From Epichloe hybrida (lineage: Eukaryota; Ascomycota; Sordariomycetes; Hypocreales; Clavicipitaceae): 64,000 nt of DNA. The position numbers were made by a program, and so were the translations under genes. Positions 1-10,583 of this stretch are shown here, piece after piece (position 1 is the stretch's first letter; each line of letters begins with the position of its first letter). Below the pieces are notes generated by a model. That model made no database searches. It was not told the DNA's origin and worked only from the letters and a program-made list of their open reading frames with translations. Location: positions 310,001 to 374,000 of the forward strand of contig JAFEKR010000029.1 in assembly GCA_019022495.1 (NCBI GenBank), written 5' to 3'.

Positions 1-2508
1 GGCTCCAAGGACACAGACATCATCATTTGGGATCTAGTGGCCGAAGTCGGCCAATTCAAGCTCCGGGGCCACAAGGATCAAGTGACTGGACTTCGCTTCA
101 TCGAACCGGAGCCGCGCATTCAGGATGAGGATGGCTCGCGAGCAATGGTCTTGGACAATGAAACCTCGTCGGATGGTTTTCTGTTGACGACAGGCAAAGA
201 TGCATTACTTAAGCTTTGGGATCTCTCTTCAAGACATTGTATTGAAACACACATATCCCAAACAAATGGAGAGTGCTGGGCCTTGGGGGTGGCTCCAGAT
301 TTGAGTGGATGTATCACTGCAGGAAACGACGGAGAGATGAAGGTTTGGGCCTTAAAGGCCGATGACTTAGCTGCAAGTTCTCGACATGTGGAACTATCTG
401 CTGCAGCTCACTATCTACAGGACCGCGGAGTTCTTCATAGACAGAGCAAAGACCGCACGACTGAAATAATATTCCACCCACGAAGAGATTATTTTGCAGT
501 ACATGGTTCAGAGAAGAGTGTCGACATTTGGAGAATCAGATCCGAGGCCGAGGTGCGAAAAGGTCTTGCACGGAAAAGGCGGAGACGGAGAGAGAAGCAA
601 AAGGACAGCAAAGCTCAGCTCGATAAGACCGAGGTTGCTGAAGATGCCGATGAAGATGTCTCGAAAGCCGACATCGGCGATGTTTTCGTTCAGTACGTCA
701 TTATTCGAACCGGCGGTAAAGCCCGGTCTGTTGATTGGGCGGCATCCAGTAGCCAGAAAGATCTTCAACTTCTTGTGGCCACGACCAACAACCAGATCGA
801 GTACTACAGCGTGCCCAACAAAAATAAGGCCGAGCGGAAGAAGAAGGATGACATCCCAGACTACACTCGAGCTCTCTCTGTGGAGCTTCCAGGACATCGC
901 GCCGACATCAGAGCTCTCTCGCTCAGCTCAGACGATAAAATGCTTGCTTCGGTGGCCAATGGTTCCATGAAAGTGTGGAATATCAAAACACAGACCTGCA
1001 TTCGAACTTTCGAATGCGGATACGCGCTTTGTTGTGCTTTCTTGCCGGGCGACAAGGTGGTCGTCGTTGGCACCAAAGCCGGCGAGCTTCAACTCTTTGA
1101 TGTCGCCTCAGCGTCGCTTCTGTATAATGTCCAAGCTCACGACGGCGCCATCTGGAGTCTCAGTGTTCATCCCGACGGGCGATCGGTTGCTTCTGGTAGC
1201 GCAGACAAGTCGTCGAAATTCTGGGATTTCAAGATTGTTCAAGAGGAAGTTCTCGGCACTAAGCGGACAACTCCCAAGCTGAAACTCGTTCAATCCAGGA
1301 CGCTCAAAGTGTCAGATGACATTTTGAGTCTGAAATTCTCCCCAGACGCCAAACTGCTTGCAGTTGCGTTGCTGGACAACACAGTCAAGGTCTTCTTCGT
1401 CGACTCGCTGAAGTTGTATCTCAACCTCTATGGACACAAGCTGCCCGTCCTGAGTATGGACATATCGTATGACAGCAAACTCATTGTTACAAGCTCAGCA
1501 GATAAGAACATCCGAGTCTGGGGCTTAGACTTTGGAGATTGCCACAAGGCGCTATTCGGTCACCAAGACAGTATCTTACAGGTTGCATTCGTGCCACATA
1601 ATTCCGACGGCAATGGTCATCACTTCTTCAGCAGCAGTAAGGACAGAACAATTCGATACTGGGATGGAGACAAGTTTGAGCAGATCCAAAGACTAGACGG
1701 CCACCACGGAGAGATTTGGACAATAGCCATTAGTCATACCGGAAACTTCCTCGTCAGTGCTGGCCACGACAAGAGCATCCGAGTGTGGGAGGAAACCGAC
1801 GAACAAGTCTTTCTCGAGGAAGAAAGAGAGAGGGAAATTGAAGAGTTGTACGAGAGCACGCTCACGACGTCTCTGGAGAGGGATGTGGACGCAGAGGATG
1901 AGAATGGCGAAGTCGCAGCAGCTTCAAAGCAGACGACAGAGACGCTCATGGCAGGCGAAAGAATACAGGAGGCCTTGGAGTTGGGCATGGCTGATCTAAA
2001 TCTGATGAAGGAATATGAAGAGGCCAAGCTCTCCAATCCCAACGCCCCTCCCCCTCAACGCAACCCAGTCTTTCTCGCATTGGGCAACATCACGGCCGAA
2101 GCACACGTCATGTCAGTGCTACAACGTATCAAGGCCTCTGCTCTCCATGACGCGCTGCTCGTCTTGCCATTCGCCACCGTACCCGTTCTCTTCACCTTTC
2201 TCAACATATTCGCCTTGCGGTCGATGAACATGCCCCTGACATGCCGCATTCTCTTCTTCATGATCAAAACACACCACAAGCAAATCGTAGCCAGCCGGAC
2301 CATGAAGACCATGATGGACGGCATACGGACAAATCTGCGCGCAGCGCTAAAGAGACAAAAGGATGAAATGGGCATCAACATTGCCGCACTCAAGGTTGTG
2401 GGCATGCAATTGCGTGACAAGAGCATCAAGGACTACGTTGATGAGACGTGGGAAGACGAAAGCAAGGAGAGAGGTGCGAAGAAGAGGGGATTTGTACATG
2501 TAGCATAG
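1..2508 (+). CDS. UTP12: U3 snoRNP WD40 protein Utp12/Dip2 (WDR3 family), 5' end outside the window
   Basis: This is a component of the UTP-B part of the small-subunit processome, acting in the nucleolus on 18S pre-rRNA. The frame is open from base 1 (first residues GSKDTDIIIWDL), so the N-terminus and probably the first WD40 blades lie upstream of the window. About 835 residues are visible, against roughly 940 in the yeast protein. Many WD40 repeats can be read (WDLSSRH, VWNIKTQTC, FWDFKIV, VWGLDFGD, YWDGDKF, VWEETDE), interrupted by a basic/acidic linker near residues 185-225. The C-terminal Utp12 domain follows (LLVLPFATVPVLF...ALKRQKDEMGIN). No intron is needed in the visible part. LSM2 follows on the same strand after a 448-nt gap. 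Confidence 0.95.
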   Translation, partial: GSKDTDIIIWDLVAEVGQFKLRGHKDQVTGLRFIEPEPRIQDEDGSRAMVLDNETSSDGFLLTTGKDALLKLWDLSSRHCIETHISQTNGECWALGVAPDLSGCITAGNDGEMKVWALKADDLAASSRHVELSAAAHYLQDRGVLHRQSKDRTTEIIFHPRRDYFAVHGSEKSVDIWRIRSEAEVRKGLARKRRRRREKQKDSKAQLDKTEVAEDADEDVSKADIGDVFVQYVIIRTGGKARSVDWAASSSQKDLQLLVATTNNQIEYYSVPNKNKAERKKKDDIPDYTRALSVELPGHRADIRALSLSSDDKMLASVANGSMKVWNIKTQTCIRTFECGYALCCAFLPGDKVVVVGTKAGELQLFDVASASLLYNVQAHDGAIWSLSVHPDGRSVASGSADKSSKFWDFKIVQEEVLGTKRTTPKLKLVQSRTLKVSDDILSLKFSPDAKLLAVALLDNTVKVFFVDSLKLYLNLYGHKLPVLSMDISYDSKLIVTSSADKNIRVWGLDFGDCHKALFGHQDSILQVAFVPHNSDGNGHHFFSSSKDRTIRYWDGDKFEQIQRLDGHHGEIWTIAISHTGNFLVSAGHDKSIRVWEETDEQVFLEEEREREIEELYESTLTTSLERDVDAEDENGEVAAASKQTTETLMAGERIQEALELGMADLNLMKEYEEAKLSNPNAPPPQRNPVFLALGNITAEAHVMSVLQRIKASALHDALLVLPFATVPVLFTFLNIFALRSMNMPLTCRILFFMIKTHHKQIVASRTMKTMMDGIRTNLRAALKRQKDEMGINIAALKVVGMQLRDKSIKDYVDETWEDESKERGAKKRGFVHVA

Positions 2509-2956
2509 AATTTAGACTTTGACACACATGGTACGACATATTTCAAAGATTTTAATAACACAGTTCAACCCGCACAGCCCTTGGAAAAAAAAAACATGCG
2601 TTGATAAAAGCGTGCACTCTACTCCGACTGTACAAGATGTCTGGAGTCGAAACCAAATAACCAAATCAGTGGCCATCTTCACGCCTTCTGACGAAAGCAC
2701 AATCACGTGACGAGCCAATGGCTCGCGACCGCACCCCAGCAAATGAATGGGCATACAACACAGACATAATTCAAGATTCGAACATTGTCATTACCAACAC
2801 CTCTCACCTCACCACAGAAAATACTTGACTTACCGCATCAAGACCCCCCCTTCCCCCCCCCTCAAATCACAAATCATCACATTCTCTCACCATCCGCTCG
2901 AGGGCCGTCCTTCAATCCCACCCGCCAGTGAGCCAAGACCAAGGCCTGATATCACC
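2509..2956 (+). other. Intergenic region, LSM2 promoter and 5' leader
   Basis: This gap holds the 3' flank of UTP12 and the upstream region of LSM2. It is pyrimidine-rich near 2840-2900, with C runs such as 2847-2861, as is common upstream of fungal housekeeping genes. No convincing ORF or RNA gene is seen. Confidence 0.5.
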
Positions 2957-3611
2957 ATGCTCTTCTTCAGGTACCTACTTTCCCTGTCAATCCCGAGGGC
3001 AGCCAGACCCTTCTCTCTTCCCTTTCATCCCGGCCTCCGCCCCACGTGCCTGCCCCTTCGGCTCACTCACAAACTTACCAAAACGACGCAGTTTTTTCAA
3101 AACCCTCATTGACCATGAAGTCACCGTGGAGCTCAAAAACGACATCCAGCTTCGCGGGACGCTCAAGAGCGTAGATCAGTACCTCAACATCAAGCTGGAT
3201 GATATCTCGGTCGTGGAGGAGCTAAAGTATCCTCATCTGGTGCGTTTCTCCCCCGTGTGACTTGGAGCAGTGGGGGCGGGCGGCTCGCGAGGTTCATGCG
3301 CCCCCCCCCCCCTTTGTGGTGGGATCATGCGCCGGATGCCGGAATGAGAGGTGTCGTGGCGTTGTCCTGACAGTTTTTATGATTTCTCGATAGAGCTCTG
3401 TGAAGAATGTCTTTATTCGAGGATCGGTAGTGCGCTATGTTCATCTGCCTGCTGGGTCTGTGGACACGCAGTTGCTGGAGGATGCGACGAGGAGAGGTGA
3501 GTTTTTTTGCGCCCAACGTCATTTTGAGAGAACTTGGGGGGAGGGGAGGAGAATGGTGCATCAGCTGACTGGTTTCTAGAGGCGGCAGCTCAACAGGCAA
3601 AGGCAAGGTAA
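2957..3611 (+). CDS. LSM2: U6 snRNA-associated Sm-like protein LSm2
   Basis: LSm2 is a subunit of the LSm2-8 ring, which binds the 3' end of U6 snRNA in the nucleus, and of the LSm1-7 ring used in mRNA decay. The gene must be spliced from four exons: 2957-2970, 3092-3239, 3394-3496 and 3580-3611, with GT/AG introns of 121, 154 and 83 nt. The product has 98 residues and begins MLFFSFFKTLIDHEVTVELK, with Sm1 (LRGTLKSVDQYLNIKLDDIS) and Sm2 (NVFIRGSVVRYVHLP) motifs and the family end DATRRE. The first coding exon is only 14 nt, so a plain ORF scan picks a wrong start at 2928. The gene is convergent with PSO2. Confidence 0.95.
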
Positions 3612-3920
3612 GGTAACGTTTGTAATATGTCGGTGTACGTGTATTCTGGGGAGTGGTGCAAGCTACGTTCCTCGCCTTGATTCGCCTGGCGGGGAAAGGG
3701 AAAGCAAACGACGGACGGGACATGCCAACATGGGGCCATTATGCGGCGTTTGAGTCTAGAAAAATGGATAACGAGCTAATGATTATGTTCATTCGAACTG
3801 GTTTTACTTTTGTTGCATTTTTCTCATGCTTCTTCAAGTCGCTAGACCAAACGTCCGGGAGCTGCCTAATTGCAACAAATTGCTCGAAATTGGATTCCCA
3901 AGATACATCTTGTCCTGTTC

Positions 3921-6500
3921 TTACCACCAGACACCTCCTCCTGTACCAGACTTGTCCTCCCACAATGATGTCTTTGCGTCATCGGGGTCGTCTTCTCCCT
4001 CTACCAAAGGCCGAGCAGGACCTCCTCGCCTTCGCTCCGATGACCATCGATCAAGCCACGCCTTCATTCTTTTTCTCGACTGCTCACTGCCGATGTTTAC
4101 GGTTGGGATGACTTTTTCTATTCTCAAACTCATGATAAACATGGTCAGCTCTCGAAAGCTGCTATGCTCTGAATATGGCACGCCAAAGCACATGGCTTCT
4201 TTGGTGCTGCCCCGCTGCGCGACAAAGTCTTTGTACGCAAACCTCGTCCTCCAGACCTTCCCGTGCAACAATTGCTGGGTAGATATGGTGGACGGCGACG
4301 TGTTTGCGGATATTTGCTTGCCGTTTGCTGGTCGGAAGGTCCATCCGGTGGGTCGAAAGCCCACGATACGGCTGAAATGCGGTTTATATCCATTCAGATA
4401 TTCTTGTAGCGTCTCTGCGCGGATTTCCATGAGTGACTGCATGTGAACCTGAGCTTCTACGGGATTGGTCGTCAGCAGTGCAGCAAGCTCTGGATCGTCA
4501 AGCTGCTTGCAAATCCTCATCTTGCCTGGGTTCGCAAAGATTTTGGTCTTCAACGCTTTGGCAATGGCAATGCATATGCGTTCTTTCCCAATGGAATATG
4601 TTCCGCAGATTACGAGAAGCCGCTGTCCGAGCTTAACCTGCTTTTCTTCCGCCTTTTCGTCGCTCTGCTTCGTGCTTTGAAAATACTTGCTCACAGCTTG
4701 CGTGCCCTCTTCCTTCGTGTTCTTCTCCCAGAGACCATCCTTGCTGTCAGGATTGGGCGATAGGGAGGCACATAAATCGGCACAAGCTTTGATGACATCA
4801 TCCTGTGGTGGGAACGAGTATTTCGGGTTGAGGTATGTGGTGTCGAGATAACAAATATCGATCACTTGCTGGCTCAACTTACCGGTGGCCAAATCCTTGA
4901 TCTCGGGCTTCAGGAGCGGATGCTTAACATGAGCTGGACACGCCCGAAAGTCGCCGCAGTGAAGAATCCGCTTGCCTCGCCGACTCGTGCCCTTCTCTGC
5001 GGGCTTTTGGAAAAGGAAAAGTGAGCTGCCAGGACAGTGGTTTGCTGGAATCATGGTTACTGTGGCGCCTCCCGTCCCCGGGATATCATAAGACTTCTCA
5101 AATTCCAGTGCCACTACCCATTTCGCCGCAGTTCTAAGCTGCTGCTTGACCAGACTGCCCGTCACTTTGCTGCAGTAAATTGGGCCATGCATCCAGTTTG
5201 CCGTGAGGCCAATATAATGGTCGCTGTGGAAATGGCTCAGGAAGTACGCCTCGCATCCTTTGACAGCACCGTAGCGAAAAGAATCGACGCAAATATTGAA
5301 TCCTGGAATGATCTTGTAAAACGGGCAGGTCCTTTCGTAGGCCGGACGCCCTCTTGACGCATTCTCGGCGGCAGCTGCAACTGCCCAAGCAGAATCTTCG
5401 GCCTTGTTCGACATGAGCTTTGAAAAGGCCGACTTCTTGGATTCCTTGCTCTTGCTGCTCTCGCTGTTGTCGTTGTCGTTGTCGTTGTCGTTACTCAGCT
5501 CGAAGGGATTGGCTTGACCTGGTCTCGGAACGGCAGCACGGGCGAATCGCTTACTCATCTCAGCAGCTTCGACTTCAACAGGGGGCGGCGCGGTCTTTTC
5601 GTGGTCCACGTCGGACGGCAATGGAATTGGAATGCCGTCGAGGCATGAGTTGACATGCCGAGTAGCTTCATCCATTGAGATATTCTTCAGGCTACCATTA
5701 CAAATGGGGCAGCACTCGGCAGCGGCAGAATCATCCTGGAATGGATCATCACCAAAGTCTTCCATCAGTGCCGTACCGGCTTCTTCAGCCTCCAGTCGTG
5801 CTTGTTCACGCATGAATCTTCGTTCTCGCATTTCCTCGCCTTCAAATGCATCCAAGTCCAAGCCGTCTGTTTCGTCCAAGTTTTCGAGGTCGGAGAATTG
5901 GTCGTACACGGAGTCCTTTCTGTTGTTGAAATCCGGCACCGCCTTTCTCTTTGGACTCGGATGCAGAACGGAGGAGTCGTCAGGTTTTGAATATTTGGCG
6001 CTGGCAGGATTGGGACTGTCTTGATCGCAACTCTGTGCTGGGACTTGGTTCAATTTGCCGGTTCCGTTGTCCGTACGCTCACCTTGGTCCACATCTTGGT
6101 CCTCGTCCTCGCTTTCGGAGTCTATGACGAAGGGCACGTTCAGTCGCGGCTTGGCTGTCTTGTCTCGTTTTATATCTTCCGCAGGGACAATGAGGCTTTT
6201 TTGTACAACTACAGCATCACCATTCTCTTGCCATGTCGAACTCTCGTGGCTTAGTCTTCTCTTCTTGTTGGGCGACGCCGATTCGTTGAAGCGGTGCTCA
6301 TCATCTCGATGGTAGATATCGTCATCCTTGGGAACGGCCCCGATCGTTGCTCCCACAAAGAGAGAGTCCTCTGGGCGCTGCGTCTTTTGGAAGAAACTCA
6401 GAATGCTGGCATTCGGCTTGGCTGGTTTCCTTGTTAGAGAGATGGCAGAGGTAGGCTTTCGTGGGGTGACAGAACGGTTCGACTTGGTCGCGGCGGGCAT
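3921..6500 (-). CDS. PSO2: DNA interstrand cross-link repair nuclease Pso2/Snm1
   Basis: This is a 5' exonuclease of the metallo-beta-lactamase/beta-CASP (SNM1) family that repairs interstrand cross-links in the nucleus. The 859-residue ORF has no intron. An N-terminal SILSFF segment (residues 32-37) resembles a PCNA-interacting motif. A UBZ4-type zinc finger follows at about 263-287 (CPICNGSL...HVNSC). The metal-binding HFHSDH motif is at 423-428, and NHCPGSS and HCGDFR further on belong to the same fold. The C-terminal DRMBL region (FRPTGWTF, VPYSEHSSF) is present. A run of Asn-Asp pairs near 337-345 comes from a short trinucleotide-like repeat at about 5466-5492. The gene is convergent with LSM2, 309 nt away, and divergent from the DUF7053 gene. 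Confidence 0.95.
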   Translation of the reverse strand: MPAATKSNRSVTPRKPTSAISLTRKPAKPNASILSFFQKTQRPEDSLFVGATIGAVPKDDDIYHRDDEHRFNESASPNKKRRLSHESSTWQENGDAVVVQKSLIVPAEDIKRDKTAKPRLNVPFVIDSESEDEDQDVDQGERTDNGTGKLNQVPAQSCDQDSPNPASAKYSKPDDSSVLHPSPKRKAVPDFNNRKDSVYDQFSDLENLDETDGLDLDAFEGEEMRERRFMREQARLEAEEAGTALMEDFGDDPFQDDSAAAECCPICNGSLKNISMDEATRHVNSCLDGIPIPLPSDVDHEKTAPPPVEVEAAEMSKRFARAAVPRPGQANPFELSNDNDNDNDNSESSKSKESKKSAFSKLMSNKAEDSAWAVAAAAENASRGRPAYERTCPFYKIIPGFNICVDSFRYGAVKGCEAYFLSHFHSDHYIGLTANWMHGPIYCSKVTGSLVKQQLRTAAKWVVALEFEKSYDIPGTGGATVTMIPANHCPGSSLFLFQKPAEKGTSRRGKRILHCGDFRACPAHVKHPLLKPEIKDLATGKLSQQVIDICYLDTTYLNPKYSFPPQDDVIKACADLCASLSPNPDSKDGLWEKNTKEEGTQAVSKYFQSTKQSDEKAEEKQVKLGQRLLVICGTYSIGKERICIAIAKALKTKIFANPGKMRICKQLDDPELAALLTTNPVEAQVHMQSLMEIRAETLQEYLNGYKPHFSRIVGFRPTGWTFRPANGKQISANTSPSTISTQQLLHGKVWRTRFAYKDFVAQRGSTKEAMCFGVPYSEHSSFRELTMFIMSLRIEKVIPTVNIGSEQSRKRMKAWLDRWSSERRRGGPARPLVEGEDDPDDAKTSLWEDKSGTGGGVWW

Positions 6501-7203
6501 TGCGGCAAATGGTCAGAGAGGGTTCATTCTACGGGGAGATGAGCGGCGAATGAATGCAATTGTTGGTCAATTTGCGACTGGGTTGAGGACAAAGTTCATG
6601 CACGAGGTGGGTGGTGGGACGTGGGACGTGGGACGTGGGAGGCAAGTGAGGCAAGTGAGTGGGTATTTGCCCCCATGGCCCCATGGCAGTCAAGTACCAT
6701 GTACATGTAGTCCGTATGGAGTTATCCGTATGTAAGCAGTAGTCCGTACTCCGTAGCGCCAAAGGGGCCAACGCGAGGTCACATGGATAGTAATAATACA
6801 TGGGTGGCACTCATTTTGTCCTTTTATTGTCCGCATGTGTCATACTCCGTACGGACTACATATTATTACAAGACAAAACGAAACCCAACAAATTCCCGTC
6901 ATGCCGTGCTCTGCCTGCCCCGATCAATCATCATGCACCAGGCACCAGGCCCCAGGCCCCAGGCACCACCTACCCCAAAAGTACCCGACACTTGACACTT
7001 GTGCTCGGTACATACTTGACCTTGAAGTTCCATTCGACAACTTGACCTTGTAAGTCAACACTTGATTACCATTTACCGACTCGAAACTCCTCGTATCCTT
7101 CATCTCCCGTGCCTCATTCAAACAAGCCTTTCCTTTCTGCGTCGCCCTTCTCTTCCTTGTGTACGTGTACGCCGGTACCACCCACCACTTTCTCCGTCAC
7201 GAT
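6501..7203. promoter_or_regulatory. Bidirectional upstream region of PSO2 and the DUF7053 gene
   Basis: This 703-nt region separates two divergent genes. It holds a short tandem repeat of GGGACGT units (about 6616-6640), a CCAGGCCCCAGG-type repeat (about 6939-6970), and two exact copies of the 9-mer TACTCCGTA (6747-6755 and 6843-6851) that recurs in other gaps of this window. No transcription-factor site can be named. Confidence 0.45.
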
Positions 7204-7821
7204 ATGTCTTGTAAGATGTCCATTCCCCGCCCACTCGCTCCTTCACTCAAATGCCATGACAACAAGACAAAGACATTGACGACTTCACCAACACTGATTC
7301 TGCACTCCAGCCTTGTTCAACACTACCGATGCAATCCAGCATGTCAGTCCCCTCCCTGCAGGCGCGAACCCGGCCAAGGTCGTGGAGATGCTCCATGGAC
7401 ATGTCGTCTTCATACAATGCAATCCTCACATGATCAAATACGAAGTCATCGACACTCCTGCCAGGTCGTCTGAACCACAGCTGCCCAGTCATCGCGGCCT
7501 CACTGGCATCGCACCACCCAAGTGCTACCAAGTCACGGATAAAGTCCACGCTCTTCCGGCTGGGCTATGGGACTCGGATGTCGTCAGCACCTATGAGTTT
7601 ATCAATCTCGACAAGGGCGTGTTTGACGGAGCCCTCTGAACACCACCATGGAGACTGTCTGGACCATTGAAGAGAAACCAGAGGGTAGTGGTCATCAGCT
7701 GAAGGAAGACGCCGTCATCAAGTGCTCGCGGCTCCTTCTTGGTGTTATTAGAAGCACTTGCGAGTCTGGGTGGAGGGGCATACATGAAAAGATGGTGGAA
7801 AAGGTTCGACGAGACTCATGA
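7204..7821 (+). pseudogene. DUF7053-family protein gene with a frameshift
   Basis: The family is a fungal protein of unknown function. The start is split: exon 1 (7204-7210) gives ATG TCT T, an intron of 100 nt (GTAAGA...CCAG, 7211-7310) follows, and the frame resumes at 7311 to read MSSLFNTTDAIQHVSPLPAG. The block PLPAG...VVEMLHGHV...IQCNPHMIKYEVI and the segment YQVTDKVHALPAGLWDSDVVSTYEF fit the DUF7053 pattern as I remember it. The frame then hits TGA at 7637-7639. The family's next segment (SPLNTTMETVWTIEEKPEG) continues without a gap in the -1 frame from about 7630 to the stop at 7819-7821. Loss of one base near 7628-7629 explains this. It is either a real pseudogene or a sequencing error. 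Confidence 0.75.
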
Positions 7822-8337
7822 TCCGGCGGCGCAAAGGCGACACTTCTTTTTTGAATCCCCCCCCCCCCCTTTTTTTTTTTTTTTTTTTCCTTATTGAATA
7901 CAAGATTAGAACATTGTTAAGAGGGCGAGCTGAGATGGCTTTTGAGTAGCAGTCCCCGTTGCTTTCATCTTCCTGTTGACTTTTGACGTCTTTCAATGTG
8001 GACTGACTTTCTAAATGTCATGTGATGATTGCAGAAGCAACACTCTACCACTTTATGCCTCCAGGTTCCGAGGCCAACCAAAGATAAGTCAATCCCACTT
8101 TCCTCCACAAGGTCCTGCCTGCGTTACAACTTGGCCATTGCAGAAAGAGATACCATAGTTCGCGACCGCAGTTAAACTCAAATCCGTTCAAGTTTTGCTC
8201 GCAGCATAAATTGACATCATTTCCCCTTCCTGACAGAGCGTTTATATTCTTCGCGCACAAAAACTCTTCGCTCGTCGTACTGAACTCCCAAATTTACATA
8301 TGAGCTCTTTGGATATACTTGACGTCCTGTTGCAAAC
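7822..8337. other. Intergenic region with C/T homopolymer and a dispersed repeat fragment
   Basis: A run of C followed directly by a long run of T lies at about 7857-7888. The right part contains a dispersed repeat listed separately. The F-box gene starts at 8338. Confidence 0.5.
8060..8245 (-). repeat. Dispersed repeat, third copy
   Basis: Read on the minus strand, 8150-8245 matches parts of the two repeats at 49.4-49.8 kb and 50.2-50.6 kb. The shared blocks include a purine-rich GGAAGGGGAAAT-like stretch, GAGTTTAACTGCGGTCGCGAA, and an AAAACT(T/C)GAACGGAT block between them. Similarity fades beyond these blocks, so the ends are approximate. It is likely a fragment of an old transposable element or solo LTR lying just upstream of the F-box gene. 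Confidence 0.6.
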
Positions 8338-9312
8338 ATGGGAAGAGGACCCGAAGTGGTCACCACAAGACGATCAGTGGCATTGCTCCAGTTGCCCATC
8401 CTGACAGTACTTCAAATCGCAGACAAGTTACCCCTGCACAGCTTATTCACGTTTGCGCAAACATGCCATACCATGTGGAATATTCTGAAAGACCGCTGTG
8501 GCCTCAACTATAGCAATCTTTTTCAGCATCGTTACCAAGCTCTCCAGTATCTCATGTGTCATGCGAGAGATATGCCAAACCGTTGGGTCTGTGAGCATTG
8601 TGTCAAGTTCCACGCAGTACGGTTCAACGACTTTCCACTGCTCCAGCTTCCCGATAGCCAGCTAGCTGACTCTAGATACGGCTGCTCGTATCCACGGTTC
8701 TGTCAATGTCAACGCTGTGAGCCCGCACGCGAGTGTCAATGCCGGAGACAGGGCACGCCGGCGTTTTACATTCGTCACGCCCACGTTCAGCTTGCCCTCA
8801 AGTATACCCGCATCATAGATCGCTTGGACGAAGGCCATCGGCTCTATCTACGTAAATTGCTCACCCCCGTCCACGTCAACGAGGTCATGATGCCGCCGAA
8901 CATGCAGCCGGGCAGGACGGCATCGCATCACACAATGAGAGCCCGAGTCGTCAATGGCCGGTTCTTACTTCTCCTGCAATTCCGATGGAGCCGACACATG
9001 ATTGCCCAAGGGGTCAACCCCATGGAAGAGGGTTTATGCTCGTACCAGCGGGCGGCCGGAGAGACGTGGGCCAACGCAGAGTCGTTGACCGGTGGCCACT
9101 TTGGCTGGGAACCACAACTTACCGGCACCTGTTCCTATTGCGCGAGCGACTTTCTTTACACGTCGGAGCCTGGGAGGGCCTTTTTGCATGTCTGGCAGGA
9201 CCTGGGGGCCGAGGAGGCTATCGTTCACGCATGCTGTGGAACAGGCAGACGCGAAGGGGAACTCGGATACGGGAGTGTCCGCGCGCTGTATGAATCTGTG
9301 GATCGAGACTGA
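8338..9312 (+). CDS. F-box domain protein
   Basis: The ORF encodes 324 residues without an intron. The N-terminus carries an F-box-like motif (residues about 17-52: LPILTVLQIADKLPLHSLFTFAQTC), which in this class binds Skp1 in an SCF ubiquitin ligase. The rest is Cys/His-rich: WVCEHC near residue 83, then a CQCQRC...CQCRR cluster near 122-140, and CSYC near 264-267. These suggest a metal-bound substrate-recognition region. The substrate is not predictable. Fungal genomes carry large and variable F-box families, and a second, decayed member lies at 23.4-24.0 kb. Confidence 0.8.
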   Translation: MGRGPEVVTTRRSVALLQLPILTVLQIADKLPLHSLFTFAQTCHTMWNILKDRCGLNYSNLFQHRYQALQYLMCHARDMPNRWVCEHCVKFHAVRFNDFPLLQLPDSQLADSRYGCSYPRFCQCQRCEPARECQCRRQGTPAFYIRHAHVQLALKYTRIIDRLDEGHRLYLRKLLTPVHVNEVMMPPNMQPGRTASHHTMRARVVNGRFLLLLQFRWSRHMIAQGVNPMEEGLCSYQRAAGETWANAESLTGGHFGWEPQLTGTCSYCASDFLYTSEPGRAFLHVWQDLGAEEAIVHACCGTGRREGELGYGSVRALYESVDRD

Positions 9313-10455
9313 CGTGTCTAGATTCTGCTGTTGGAAGCTTTTTTTTTTTTTTTTTTTTTTTCCCTTATTTTCGTCCCAGGACGCCATGATAGCAGCATAC
9401 TTAATGTCAGATGAAACATTCACCCTACGAAAGTGTTGAGCATATAATATGCTCGTTTATCGCAGTTACTGTTAGGGGTGCGCGGTTCGTTTTTGGCTAT
9501 TTGGTCTCGCTGCTAATAGAAAGCATCCCAAGTGTAAAGGGAGAGTAAGGTTCCACGCCATGGGTATTAATCCAGCATGAAAAGCCTCACGATGCTTCCT
9601 CGCTGCCTTTGAATCACGGATGCGGAGACCACACACGAAAAGTCATTCAAAAAAAAATGTATTGAAGGAAAAGATTCAGTCATTCTGAAAGAGCAAACCA
9701 AGACAGCGGCTCATTCCCTTCCTCACCTGACATGACATGGACAAACCACAAATGCGAACGAAGCAGGGAAAAGACCAAGGCCATGACACGGCAAACCCGC
9801 ATCAAGTAAAACTCTCCATGGCAATGATCAATCCAGGCCTCTCTCGCGCCAGAGGACCCTCTAAGAACGAAGACTAGAAACCAAAGCAAACAAGCTTCGT
9901 TTTCATTGCCAGGAACCAAGGCCGGGCTCGGGTCATTTCCTTTTGCAGCCCGGGGGTCCGCTCTCAACCCCAAAGACTAGGCGCCTTTTTTTTTTTTTTT
10001 TTTTTTCACATTTCCCCGCGTGGTAGGCAAAGGAGGTGGCCAGAAATGAAAATCGCGTGGTTGGGCCCGGAATCGTGATGGGATAGATAGTATTCGGATT
10101 TGCATGCCTCCACGACAAAATGCCTGTCTCGCCGTTCGGACAGGAACAAACAAATCCTCGCTTTTTCTGCCGCGGCAACGCCAACACCCGTCCACTGCTG
10201 CGACTGAGCATGTCCTCGCGTCCTTGGAAACTCCCTGTGTATATGGAAATTTAGTCCGTACAGCATACTGGCAATTCACGTCTCTGTGGCTCTTGCTCTG
10301 AAGACACGCTCACGCACACACATGACGAGCATCCATGAAGTCCGACGAGGAATTTTCTCCAAGGCAACTGAGGTTTCAAGTTCATCAGCTCGGATTGGCT
10401 CTATTATGGAAACGCGGGTATTGGTTCATGAAGCAATTTTGTTCGTGAGCCCGTC
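9313..10455. other. Intergenic region upstream of the 5S rRNA gene
   Basis: The region has long T runs at about 9340-9361 and 9987-10006 and only short, unsupported ORFs. Nothing else is recognised. Confidence 0.5.
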
Positions 10456-10573
10456 ACATACGACCATAGCCGCTAGTAGTGATCGGGATCCCGTCCGATC
10501 TCCCAGGATAACCTGGCGAGCGCCGGATTAGTAGTTGGGTCGGTGACGACCAGCGAATACCCGGTGTTGTATG
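10456..10573 (+). rRNA. 5S rRNA gene (dispersed type)
   Basis: The sequence begins ACATACGACCATAG and ends GTGTTGTATG, the ends of fungal 5S rRNA that pair to form helix I. The conserved inner parts GGGATCCCGTCCG, TTAGTAGTTGGGTCGGTGAC and CAGCGAAT are all present, including the internal Pol III control region. Helix II differs from the usual ascomycete sequence as I remember it, but its two strands (CGCTAG and CTGGCG) still pair completely, which argues for a working gene. It is a single copy placed between protein genes, as is known for Pezizomycotina. A Pol III terminator follows. Confidence 0.9.
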
Positions 10574-10583
10574 GCCAGACTCC

